Assembly (NCBI GenBank): GCA_914767885.1
Contig: CAJZBQ010000055.1
Span: 248,001 to 312,000, forward strand
Origin: Blepharisma stoltei
Lineage: Eukaryota; Ciliophora; Heterotrichea; Heterotrichida; Blepharismidae
Direction of reading: 5' to 3'
DNA: 64,000 bases
The number at the start of each line of letters is the position of its first letter. Positions within the stretch are counted from its first letter, which is position 1. A program made the translations under genes and the position numbers. Shown here piece after piece: positions 51,585 to 61,262 of the stretch. The notes beneath the pieces were generated by a model. The model worked only from the letters and a program-made list of their open reading frames with translations. It had not been told where the DNA came from and did not search any database.

Positions 51585-52336
51585 TTTTGGTTTAAAATAA
51601 TGGGGCTATTATGCATTAAAAATGAAAATTAGTTAATAAATTAGTTAAGTCTCATTAAAGAAGTAATTGACACCCTTCAATTCATACGATTGAAGGCTTC
51701 GAAAAATTTATAAAATGAGATCTTAATACAGTAAAACTGATTATACTTAGATTTATCAAAATTTGGGGCAAAAATATGATCACAATTTTATTAAAAACAT
51801 AAATTTTCATTAGATTCTTAATAAAATATAAAATAATTAATTGTTACCCATACTCCTGTGTGGGAATGCCAAAAAATTGAGAGAAATATTGCATATAGGT
51901 GTCTTAAATTTAGTGCTGAGCCTATAAAAAGGCTAATTTATGCTCTAAAGACAGAAGTTTAGAGAGATCTAGAATTTTTGTTTAGCTATGATGCGATTTT
52001 GAAAGGATAATGGACTCAATGCTCAAAAATATGCATGAACTATTTAATTCTAATCAATATTAAGTCTATAATCATAATAAATAATATAAAATCTTTAATA
52101 AAATTCTCAAATCATAAGATCTGACATAAAAATCTAACTTAAAAGTTTTTATTCATAATAAAAAATAAATAACATTAATACATAAATATATTAAATGGAG
52201 TAAAAAACCTAAAACTAACGTAAAATTTAACGTTAGAGCTGATAATATTTTTCTTAAAAATTTCACTTCAAATATTCTAAAAAAACAATCCGATTAATGG
52301 TATTGCTTAATTATTGATTAAAATTATCAATAAAAA
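51585..52336. other. Intergenic, AT-rich
   Basis: The first 120 bp resemble the region downstream of array copy 3 (ACACCCTTCAATTCATA and TTGAAGGCTTCG), probably the edge of the array. The rest shows nothing I recognise. Confidence 0.5.
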
Positions 52337-54586
52337 ATGAATCGAAGCAAAATGCTAGAGATGGTCAGTGATACAGCTTTTTTCAAATTTGCAAAATCAT
52401 CATTATATAGCATAGCAGATAACGAGTCTTTGGAAAGTAAAAGGATTCCAATAAATCCAAATCTCCTTACTTTTAATGATAAATTTCTTGAGAAAAGATT
52501 CCACCAGCAGCACACATGCCAAAAAGGGGTCAATAAAGGCCCATCTTCAGAGTTCAAGAATAATATGCTAATATTTTTTATTTTCTTATTTTCCTACATA
52601 GCAATCACAATTAGTACAGCTATTTTACTTTATTCAAGCAGTAACCAATCTCAAAATCATTTAATCATAAGAGTGATATTTCTTACAATGATTCTAACTG
52701 TGAGTTTTTGTATTATATATGTGATCTTCAAGTCATCATACTTTTTAAACAGAAATAAACAACTATTTATCCTTTTAGGGTCTATTTTTATGACATACTT
52801 AATTATTTGTGATGAAAGGGTTTTATGTGGAATTACAAGTACTGATTATGAAAAAAATAGCCAAAATCATATGCTAGTTATAGCTTGCTTCATAGTCTTT
52901 TACAAACTCGTTATTTTTGATCACTTTGTATATGTTGCTCTTTTATCGCTGCTAACCCTTATCTTTCTTTTAATATTTATGCTAGCTTTTTCTCCTCTTT
53001 CTTATTTAGCTACTCTCAGTGATTATTTGGTTTTACTTGTATTTTTAATACTGCAAGTAATCGATTCCTGACAAATTGATTACAGAGCGAAACAACTGTT
53101 TTGGAGACGTGAGCAAGAGGAAGAAGCTCTAGATCCTTTAGCTAATGAAGAAAATGGTGACGTTTTTGCGCAGCAAATGTGAACGGAGATTGAGTTATTA
53201 TTACATATGTGTGACAAAATCAAGGCAAATATTAAACAATCGTCAGCTGTAATTATGTTCAAAGATATAAAAAATAAGCTAAAATCTGCACAAAGTGATA
53301 TAGAAAAAGTAAAACGAGGAATTGCTCATGGGCTAATTATGGCTGAAATCAAGGTCAATAGCGACGGTATGGACGAGCAAGATAGGGTGTTTTTATCAGA
53401 ATATTGTATGGACCATTCTTTAGCCACAAAATTCAAAAGCTTGTCTAGAAGGCCATCTACTATGGATTTAAAAGAAAGAGACCTATCGTTTCCGTTTAGT
53501 TCTTATGGGGTTGCTGAATTAGAATCAGTTCTTTCAAGCATTGGGAAAAATTGAAATTTTGATATATGGTTTGTGTATAATGCCACTGGGCATAGCATTT
53601 TTATAGTCGCAAAATTTTTATTTGAAAAATGAAACTTGAGTACAACTTTTAGCATTAATGAAGAAACAATTGATAGGTTTTTTAAGACGCTAGAGAGAGT
53701 AATTACTATATAGAATTACCATCAAAATCCTTATCATAACTCATGCCATGCAGCTGATGTGCTGCACACAATGCTTTATTTTTTAACCACAAGTGAGATT
53801 GTGAAGCATCTGAATCCAATAGAAATCATTTCTCTTATGGTTGCCTGCTTAGGCCATGATGTAGGTCATCCAGCTTTGACAAGCCGATTTTTAATAAATA
53901 ACCGTGATGAAATCGCTATGATATATAATGATAGCAGCGTCTTAGAAAACATGCACATCTCCAAAATTTATGGGATCATGGGGAATAAAGGCTGCAACAT
54001 TTTTGAAAACATTGACTCAGATGACTGAGTAAAAGCTAGAAAATTAATTATTGAAATGATATTAGAAACTGACATGTCAAGGCACTTTGAAATTTTAGGA
54101 AGATTTAGGGCTAGAGCTAAGAATTTAGCTGATTTAGCCCTAGATGTCCATGATGATAAAATTTTGATTTTATCAATGGCATTAAAATGTGCTGATATCG
54201 GGCATTCAGCGAAAATTTCTGAACTTCATGAAAAATGGACTGCACTTGTGTGTGAAGAGTTTTTCAGGCAAGGAGATTTGGAGAAGCAGAGAAACCAGCA
54301 GGTTTCTATGTATTGTGATAGAGACACAACAGAAATTCCAAAATCTCAAGCTGGGTTTATTAAAAATATTTGTTTGCCTTTATTTGATGTGTGATGTGAA
54401 TATTTGAATAATGATGCAATTAATAAGTATGTTTTGGAGCAGCTTAAGAAGAACCTTAATTATTGGGAAGAAAAAACGAGGGTTAGAAGAGCATCAATGC
54501 AAATTATAGATACAACTGCTAGAAGAGAGGCAGAAAAAAAGTTTTTAGGCTTAAGCCCTAAAGCTAAGCCTGATCGTTCAACTTAG
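52337..54586 (+). CDS. Membrane-bound 3',5'-cyclic nucleotide phosphodiesterase
   Basis: 744 residues after removal of a 15-nt intron (53699-53713). Residues about 80-240 hold six hydrophobic helices. The C-terminal catalytic domain has the class I PDE metal site: NYHQNPYHNSCHAADV (rebuilt by splicing), CLGHDVGHP, and KCADIGHSAK, plus the downstream Q/F region with CDRDTTEIPKSQAGFI. It hydrolyses cAMP or cGMP; specificity cannot be read. The N-terminal membrane part is of the ciliate type. Many Trp are TGA. It pairs logically with the cNMP sensor at the left edge, although far away. Confidence 0.92.
53699..53713 (+). other. 15-nt intron
   Basis: GTAATTACTATATAG. Removal deletes a TAG and creates the canonical phosphodiesterase NYHQNPYHN motif. 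Confidence 0.95.
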
Positions 54587-55314
54587 TTTTAAAAAATAAT
54601 TTCCTTTTTTAATGCATACTTTGAATATTTTTAGAATTTAGCTAAAAATTCGCCCTTTTAAACTGATTAGTTGTAAATTATGAATTTATTCGATACTGAT
54701 CAATTATATTGTTTTTTTGTGTGTATTAATTATATTATTTAGTTTATAGTAAGAAAGAAATAACAACTATCAAGAAATTAGTTGTCTTTTCTTTAAAAAT
54801 TATGTGTGGAGAGCATATTATATAATTATAAATTTCCACTAAGGTTTTATTAAATTACTAACTCCCCCCCCCCCCCCCCCTCCGTGAGCGAACAAAAAAA
54901 TTTTGTTCGCTCACGGAGGGGGGTTAATTTTTTTTTTTAAAAACAATTTATATATAAATTTTATAAAAAATATTTTTTTCGAAATTTAAAAAAATCCTAA
55001 ATTTGCAAAAATTGGGAAGCAAATATTAATTTAATTTGCAAAATTTATGTTTTAAAACGCAATTTGTTTAAAATTAAAACAGAATTAGCTCTAGATTTCA
55101 TTATACTAATTATCACTTATATATCAAAATTTTTTTCCATTAAAATTTTTTCTATTAAAAAAAATTTTTGTTCACTCACGGAGGGTGGTTTTTTGGTCAA
55201 AAATGGCGATTTTTTCTAATGGTTTTGTTCGCTCACGGAGGGGGGGGGGGAGTAAGCACTGCTTCTATGAGTAAATTAAGTATACTCAGATTAGCTTTAA
55301 TCATCTGCTCTTTA
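54587..55314. other. Intergenic with a complete family-1 element
   Basis: AT-rich spacer holding the most intact family-1 copy (54859-55252). Nothing else recognised. Confidence 0.6.
54859..55252. mobile_element. Family-1 element, most complete copy, 394 bp
   Basis: TA at 54859 and 55253. Left end has a long C run, then CTCCGTGAGCGAAC, a short spacer and the exact inverse GTTCGCTCACGGAG, forming a terminal hairpin. Right side has two direct boxes, GTTCACTCACGGAGGG and GTTCGCTCACGGAGGG, 55-60 bp apart. This gives the reference architecture for the family. No coding capacity, so non-autonomous. Confidence 0.92.
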
Positions 55315-55315
55315 A

Positions 55316-55690
55316 TGATAAATGATAGGTAACATATTTTCAAAGTTCTTTAATTTCTCATTTTTCTTAGACCTTTCATAAAGCTCTTGGTTTTGCAAAA
55401 ATTCATTGATTCAAAATTATCAGCACTTTCCACAATATCATAAACTTTATGATGCTTATTGTAATTATATATATAAAACTATTTAATTAATTTTTATTAA
55501 ATATTTACTTACAAAGTCACGATTAAATCAAGGAAATTAAAATTCTTTTTAAATGTAATTTTGACTTTAACCAAAATAGTTATAAGAAAAATCTCTCGAT
55601 GTTCATTGTTCGTAATTGAAATGGAATTTTCTAGATAAATATGGAATTCTTTTTATTCAGAATCTTTGTCACTAGAGATCTCCGAACCTT
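55316..55690 (-). pseudogene. Coding-like stretch, probably a gene remnant
   Basis: On the minus strand a frame gives HIYLENSISITNNEHREIFL and, past an AT-rich gap at about 55470-55515 starting GTAAGTAAATA, continues VYDIVESADNFESMNFCKTK to a stop at 55316. Upstream stops and lack of a start argue against an intact gene. No domain recognised. Confidence 0.35.
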
Positions 55691-55814
55691 CTAAGATCCA
55701 TTAGAAATTGAAGACTCCCATAAAGCATAAAGCAGTTATTTAATCAAAAGGCAGATTTTTTGTTCAAATATTTTATAGCAACTCAGACCACAGGCAGATG
55801 GTTCGAGAATTAAA

Positions 55815-58800
55815 ATGGATGAATATTTTTCTCATTTAAATCTCTTAGACTGTAATTCTTCTTATTTGATTCTGATAAGCTTAAAATAATTATTATCCTC
55901 ATGCCTAGGATAACCAGCTCATGGTGAGATGATGATTTCACGAGCCAACTTGAAGATTTAAAATTTTCACATATCATAAGCTCTGCTTTATCAGGGCTTC
56001 TAGTGCTCTCCTTTGACTTTTTATTGCCCAGCCAGGTTTTCACCGCGATTTTTAAAGCTGTAACACTTTTTTTACTTATTATATGCTCAACAATTCTAAT
56101 AAATCGGAATAACAACTCACGAACAATATTTCTCGTTATTTCGACAACTGAGTTCTGTAGCTTTTTGATGTGGTATTTTTCTAGAACTACACTTGATGAG
56201 CATAGAGCCATATTTATCATCGGTGCGACTTTTAACTTACTCCTTTTACAAATTCCATGCGTAAAATCCAGATTTTTCTGCTGCATTCTCATAGCTAAAC
56301 ATATATAGCCTCTGAAATATTTTAGATCATTATTGGCCATCCATTTTTAATTTCCAAAATTAATTTGTACTTGTCAGCTTTTTTGAAAAGTAAAACGAAA
56401 TTGACAAATCTCCGTTTTATGGTTTTTAGGTGCCTAATCAGACTTATACTGTATAAGGCAGGTGCCCTGTACCATATATTTTTTCTGGTCGGTATTTTGT
56501 TGGGGTATAGAGATCTATTAAGGTGCATGGGCTATATATCAATGGTATATTTTTGATATTTTGAAAACTACCGAGAGTTATACTAGTAACCTTTCTCCAT
56601 ATATTGTGGTATCAAGCTGTTTAATCATCCAGTTTATGAATATTAGTACGACATTTAAAAGTGGATTATTAACATTTTCTCTTCATAGAAAAGCAGAAGA
56701 AACAGAAAGATGCCTGAATTTTTTATGTCAATCATTTTGTGATGGATTTTTGGTACTTTCAGATGACTTGAAAATTGAATATTTAAATTCAAATATTTTA
56801 GCGCTTTTTGAGTGTGAAGAAAATCAGTTACTTAACAATATTTCTTGTCAGACATATTGGGATGGAAAAAAGTTAAACCATCTCACATTTAAAAAGTCAG
56901 TTAGGAGTAGGACTTAGGTCCTACATCCAAACTCAGTGAGAGAAGCCCGAGAGTCTCAGCTCAAGAGAATGGGTTTGCACTGAGTCTGGTGTAGATCAAA
57001 GAGGTCCTAAGGGGCTTGGGGACAGAAGCATGTTGACGATTAGGCCAACCTGTCTACCATTTTTCAGAGTTGTGGTCCAAGCTGAATTCAGGAAGAACGG
57101 GACTTAAAGAATTATCTTAATTTAAACCATCTAACAAATTCATCATTTATAATAGATGATATTAAAGCAGCCTTTGCTTTACCTATAAATGGAGAAGCCC
57201 TAATAGGGATAGGAAAAATAAAATGGTGACGATGAGGGAAATTGGATTCCTAGGTTCACTCCCTGTGGAGCAGGTAGAAATCATCCGATAAAACTGAAAG
57301 CAGAACTTCTCCCTTTTTGGGTAGGCCTTCAGGTTGGGGATGTCTTGCTGAAGAGTGAAGCTTTGTTTTTTCCCCTGAAGTTTTTCCTGTCACTGTCAGA
57401 TGGGCTAGGCAGGTTCTGCCTACCGCGTGGTCTATCCTTGTCAGGATCATCGTGGCACTCTACATACGGTAGCTCTGCCCTAGACAGTCTAATTGTTTAA
57501 TTTAATAGGGATATCGAAGTTAAGAAGCAACCTTTTGGAATGAAAAATTAAAAAAATGCATTGAAAAAGTAAACCATCTTTAGTAATTTTTTCAAGAAAT
57601 GTCAATCATTTAATAGAACTCGAATCCCTATCTTCTGAATGCAGGGCGAAAACTGACCTATTGAACTTTGTATCACATGAACTAAGGGCTCCAGCGAATT
57701 CAATAATTCTGTTTCAAGAACAAATAATTGAAGAGGAAGGGTCGAGACTAAAAACTACAACTGTTGATAAGCTGCAGACAATAAATGTGCTTTCTCATCT
57801 TCTTCTTTCCTTTGTAAATGACTTGTTAGATCACTCAAGAATCATGGCAGGTGCATTTAATTTAAATAAATCAAACTTTGATATCAGAGATGTCATCAAA
57901 GACTCATGCAAGCTCTTTGAAATTCAAGCTAAGCTTAAGCACATTGATTTAAGAATACGTTTAGACCCGACCTTGCCTCATTCAATATATTCTGATCCAA
58001 TGAGAATTGGACAAATTTTGGTAAATCTTATAGGAAATAGCTTAAAAGTATTACTTTTTTGAATTTTAATAGATTTACTCTTAATTAAATTCTTGTTTTT
58101 CTTTGAAGCCTGTAATAAGATAGGATCGGTGGATCGACCGTTAGAGCCTAACTGCCTCAGCCCAAGCAAGAGTTCTCTTTCCAGCACACCATGTGGAGTG
58201 TCACAACTCCAGGAAGCTGTCTCTTCGTCTTTATAAGACTATCTAGGAATCTAAGTCCCTTTTTCATGGAACGTTAGAAGAGTTTCAACCTCTAACGTTC
58301 CGCATTTTTAAAAAATTGTGAAGTATTACTTATTGTAGGTTCACCACAACTGGCTCAATTGAGGTATGTGTATTTACTAGTCATTTTAATAGAATTGAGT
58401 TTTCAGTCACAGATACAGGTGCTGGGATCTTACAATCTCGCCTTGCATCACTTTTCACGGCATTTTCTACATCTAACTCAGGTAATTACAACCCTCAAGG
58501 TGTTGGATTAGGTTTATACATTTCGGGAATCTTAGCCAAAGCTTTAAACGGTACATCTATCCAAGTGGAGTCTCATGAAGGAAAAGGATCAAAATTCACA
58601 TTTTACTTGCTCCCCCCCTTCCGTGAGCGAACAAAAAAATTCTTATTCACTCACGAGGGGGGGTTAATTTATTTTTAAAAAAATCTATGGAATTTTAAAG
58701 AAATATTTTTTTCGAAATTTTAAAAAAATCCTAATTCGCAAAAATTGGAAAGCAAATATTAATTTAATTTATAAAATTTATGTTTTAAAAACGCAAATTT

Positions 58801-59610
58801 TTTAAAATTAAACAGAATTAGCTATAGATTTAAACGAAAAATTGGAATTTGCTTTAACTGAGTCTGATATGGGGCTAGTTGACGAAGGGCTGACATCCCC
58901 AATTGTAATGAAAGCAAGAAGAGAGTCATGCCATAGAAACTTTTCTAAAGACAAAGTGCTAATTGTGGATGACAATGACTTCAACAGAATCATTTTGGGA
59001 GCTATTTTGGACAAAAATCAAATAGGGTATATAGAAGCAGATAGTGGGACAAAAGCATTGCATATTGTACAGAAGCAAAATAATAAAGGGAGGTATATCA
59101 AGCTTATTATTATGGACTGCCACATGCCAGTTATTGATGGATGAGAAGCAACTAAAAAGATCCATGAAATGCATAAAACTCAACTTATCCGGCATATGCC
59201 TGCGGTTATTGGTTACACAGCAAGCTCTTCAGAAGAGGAAATTAAAAAGTGTTTTGAGTATGGAATGGTAACTTATTTACTGAAACCTGCCAGGCCAGAG
59301 CTGCTTATGGAATTGATAAATCAGTATCTTGGATTTGATGAAGAATCATCTAATGCAATTGCTGACTCCACCCCTCCATGAGCGAAAAAAGAATTTTTTT
59401 TTTAATTATATTTAAATTTTATAGTGGATTTACAAAAATGAATAGCTAAAATTAACTTAATTTGTAAATTTTATGCCTAAAATGCAAGTTGTTTAAAATT
59501 CAACAGAATTAGATAGATAGTTCATTATACTAAGAATCATTTATATATAATTTGTTTGTTCACTTATGGTGTCTGTTTTTTTATCTAAAAATAGGGATTT
59601 TTCCGAGTAA
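55815..59610 (+). CDS. Hybrid histidine kinase/response regulator, multiply interrupted (possible pseudogene)
   Basis: N-terminal hydrophobic helices (56003-56560) are split by frameshifts. A PAS-like segment follows (ETERCLNFLCQSFCDGFLVL). The kinase core has H-box FVSHELRAPANSI, N-box VNLIGNSLK, DTGAGI and GVGLGLYISG. The receiver has VDDND, the phospho-acceptor in LIIMDCHMP and the Lys of YLLKPARPE. Insertions lie at about 56894-57110, 57201-57502, 58046-58320 and 58604-58830, and another at the 3' end. The 57201 insertion closes perfectly in frame. The one at 58046 is off by one base, and the one at 58604 does not close. Either borders are misread or the gene is decaying. Confidence 0.7.
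56894..57120. mobile_element. GC-rich insertion in the histidine kinase
   Basis: Starts with the palindrome GTAGGACTTAGGTCCTAC at 56908 and ends near 57108. TA at 56896 or 56901 joined to TA at about 57119 is in frame (KKSVNLNHL or KKSVRSNLNHL), so two solutions remain. No homology to the other elements was noticed. Confidence 0.55.
57201..57502. mobile_element. GC-rich family-3 element (copy B) with 11-bp target duplication
   Basis: TAATAGGGATA at 57201-57211 and again at 57503-57513. The element begins GGAAAAATAAAATGGTGACG and is homologous to the copy at 11630 along its length. Removing one repeat plus element (302 bp) gives ALIGISKLRSNLLEW in frame. Exact long direct repeats are typical of retroposon insertion; TA lies at both ends of the repeat. 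Confidence 0.85.
58046..58320. mobile_element. Insertion with 11-bp target duplication in or beside a 16-nt intron
   Basis: AAGTATTACTT at 58046-58056 and 58321-58331. Removal of 275 bp leaves GTATTACTTATTGTAG, a 16-nt intron-like string, just before FTTTGSIEV of the kinase. The reading frame is then off by one base. Confidence 0.7.
58604..58830. mobile_element. Family-1 element lacking its right end
   Basis: Left hairpin TTCCGTGAGCGAAC then TTCACTCACGAGGGGG and the usual core, which stops after AATTAGCTATAGATTT. The right-hand boxes are absent, and kinase/receiver linker sequence follows. No TA pair rebuilds the frame. Confidence 0.7.
59364..59604. mobile_element. Family-1 element at the 3' end of the histidine kinase
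   Basis: Left end GACTCCACCCCTCCATGAGC; the core has CAACAGAATTAGATAG; the right side is degraded (CACTTATGGTGTCTG, then TTTTCCGAG). Removal between the GA dinucleotides at 59364 and 59605 would make the gene end SSNAIAE and a TAA; this is a guess. Confidence 0.65.
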
Positions 59611-59659
59611 GTAAATTTAATTGTTGATATAAATAGGAAAAGTAATAGCTAAATATTTT

Positions 59660-61042
59660 ATGGGATATAAGAGTGCAACGGTTCTTGGATCTATTGATGA
59701 AGAATTTGAGGAAGAAAGAGATGAGGAGATATATGATATTCATATTTTGCCTTCAGAAAGAGCCCCACTTCATATTAAAAATATAAGCTCAATCCAATGA
59801 GAAGAGTCTCAAGAAAACTTAAACTCAATAAGCACTCCTAGAATCCCTCGCAGAAGTACTAATGAAATTAATATACAAGGAAAGCTGGAATTTCCAATTC
59901 TAGTTAAAGGTTTGAGCATCGAAACTTTATATGAAACTATTAGGATTTCTTCAGAATTTTCTGAGCTTGAAGTTCCTCCTCAATCAAGAATCAGCTCAGT
60001 TCCAAGTCAGTCTTCAACTTTTAGATTCAACCCAAGTGAACTGGTCTCAGAGAGTGAAGATGGAACTGAACAAGAGAATACCTTACATAGCCAGGCTAGC
60101 CCTGAATTTAATATAGAGAATCTCAAAAGAGTTTACTGGGCTAATGAAGGGAATGCAGAAGACCTGCTATACTTAGCGATAAATGATGAAATTGTTGAAG
60201 GTAAAATATAGTCAGCGCCCGAGCCAAAAAAGCCTGGATTTTTGGAAAAAATCGGACTCAAAATGAACAGAGAAGCAAGGCTAATTAACGATGCAAACAA
60301 AGAGTGAAGTAAAGCAGACTTCTTAGAGAAAGAAAGAAAAATCAAAGTGTAAGTAAAAATCAGAAAGCAATTCACCCAAGAGCTGCAAGAGCTAGAAATG
60401 GAAAAGCAAAAATTATGTGAAGACTCATATACACTGAAATTAGCAATACAAAGCATGTATAATAATATGGGAGAAGAAAAATCGACTGGATACTCAAAAC
60501 TGTTAGAAATTGATTTATTAATTAAAAATAAAACCAAAAATCAAGGATTTTTATTGCAGAACTTAGAAGCAATAAATAAATATTATAAAGAAGCTTTAGA
60601 AGAAAGAAGACAAGCTGAAGAGCAATTAAAAATGAAAATTGAGGACATGAGAATAAGAATTATTAAATATAATGAAGAAAAAATGCGAGGTATTAAGAAA
60701 GTAACTGCAATTTAGGCTGAAATTAATACAAGCCATTTAAAGAGATATAAAGAACTCAATATTTTGCAGGAGCAGCAAAACCAAAAAATTGAAAGTTGCA
60801 CAAGACTGCTGCTAAAGCTTGCGCAATATTACAATAAATTAGAAAACTCAAAATTTGGGGATGATTTTTCATCTTTAATTGAAGCATTAACAAATACATG
60901 CAAAGAAAATATTGAGCAAGATGAATTGTTCCATTTGCAAGCAAATGAAGACCCAAGAAAAATTTTACCATATGGAAGATCATCTCAATCTGCCGTGAAA
61001 AAGCATAGGGAATCATCACCAAAAGTCCCTCGAAAAATATAA
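59660..61042 (+). CDS. Coiled-coil protein, unknown, with three 15-nt introns
   Basis: 445 residues after removing introns 60201-60215, 60349-60363 and 60701-60715, each of which carries an in-frame stop. The N-terminal 190 residues are acidic and Ser/Pro-rich (SIDEEFEEERDEEIYDIHIL, then NLKRVYWANEGNAEDLLYLA). The rest is a long coiled coil (YYKEALEERRQAEEQLKMKI, LKRYKELNILQEQQNQKIES). No known domain. This gene gives the cleanest proof of the 15-nt intron rule in the window. Confidence 0.85.
60201..60215 (+). other. 15-nt intron
   Basis: GTAAAATATAGTCAG; contains an in-frame TAG when unspliced; joins EGN-type upstream coding to APEPKKPGFL. Confidence 0.88.
60349..60363 (+). other. 15-nt intron
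   Basis: GTAAGTAAAAATCAG; unspliced it gives TAA; spliced it joins ERKIKV to KQFTQELQEL. Confidence 0.9.
60701..60715 (+). other. 15-nt intron
   Basis: GTAACTGCAATTTAG; unspliced it gives TAG; spliced it continues the coiled coil IKKAEINTSHLKR. Confidence 0.9.
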
Positions 61043-61262
61043 TGTAAAATATTTTATAAATGTTGGTAATTGAAATTAACATTCTGGTGGTTGTCATTTG
61101 AATTTTTATCATTTTAAAAATGTGATTTTGAGATTTATTCCTTATTTAATTGAGGCTAATGATTATTTTAAAAATCAGTTCTTAAGACTTAATGTTAATT
61201 TTGATGTTTTAACCATTTAAAAATGCTAAAAAATCGGCCAATTCATGCTTAAAATTATTAAA

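Noticed and set aside
55810-56340. Minus-strand frame of 176 codons over the histidine kinase N-terminus
   Set aside because: The plus strand shows membrane helices typical of the sensor part and continues into the kinase; the minus frame is probably its shadow, though plus-strand frameshifts keep some doubt.
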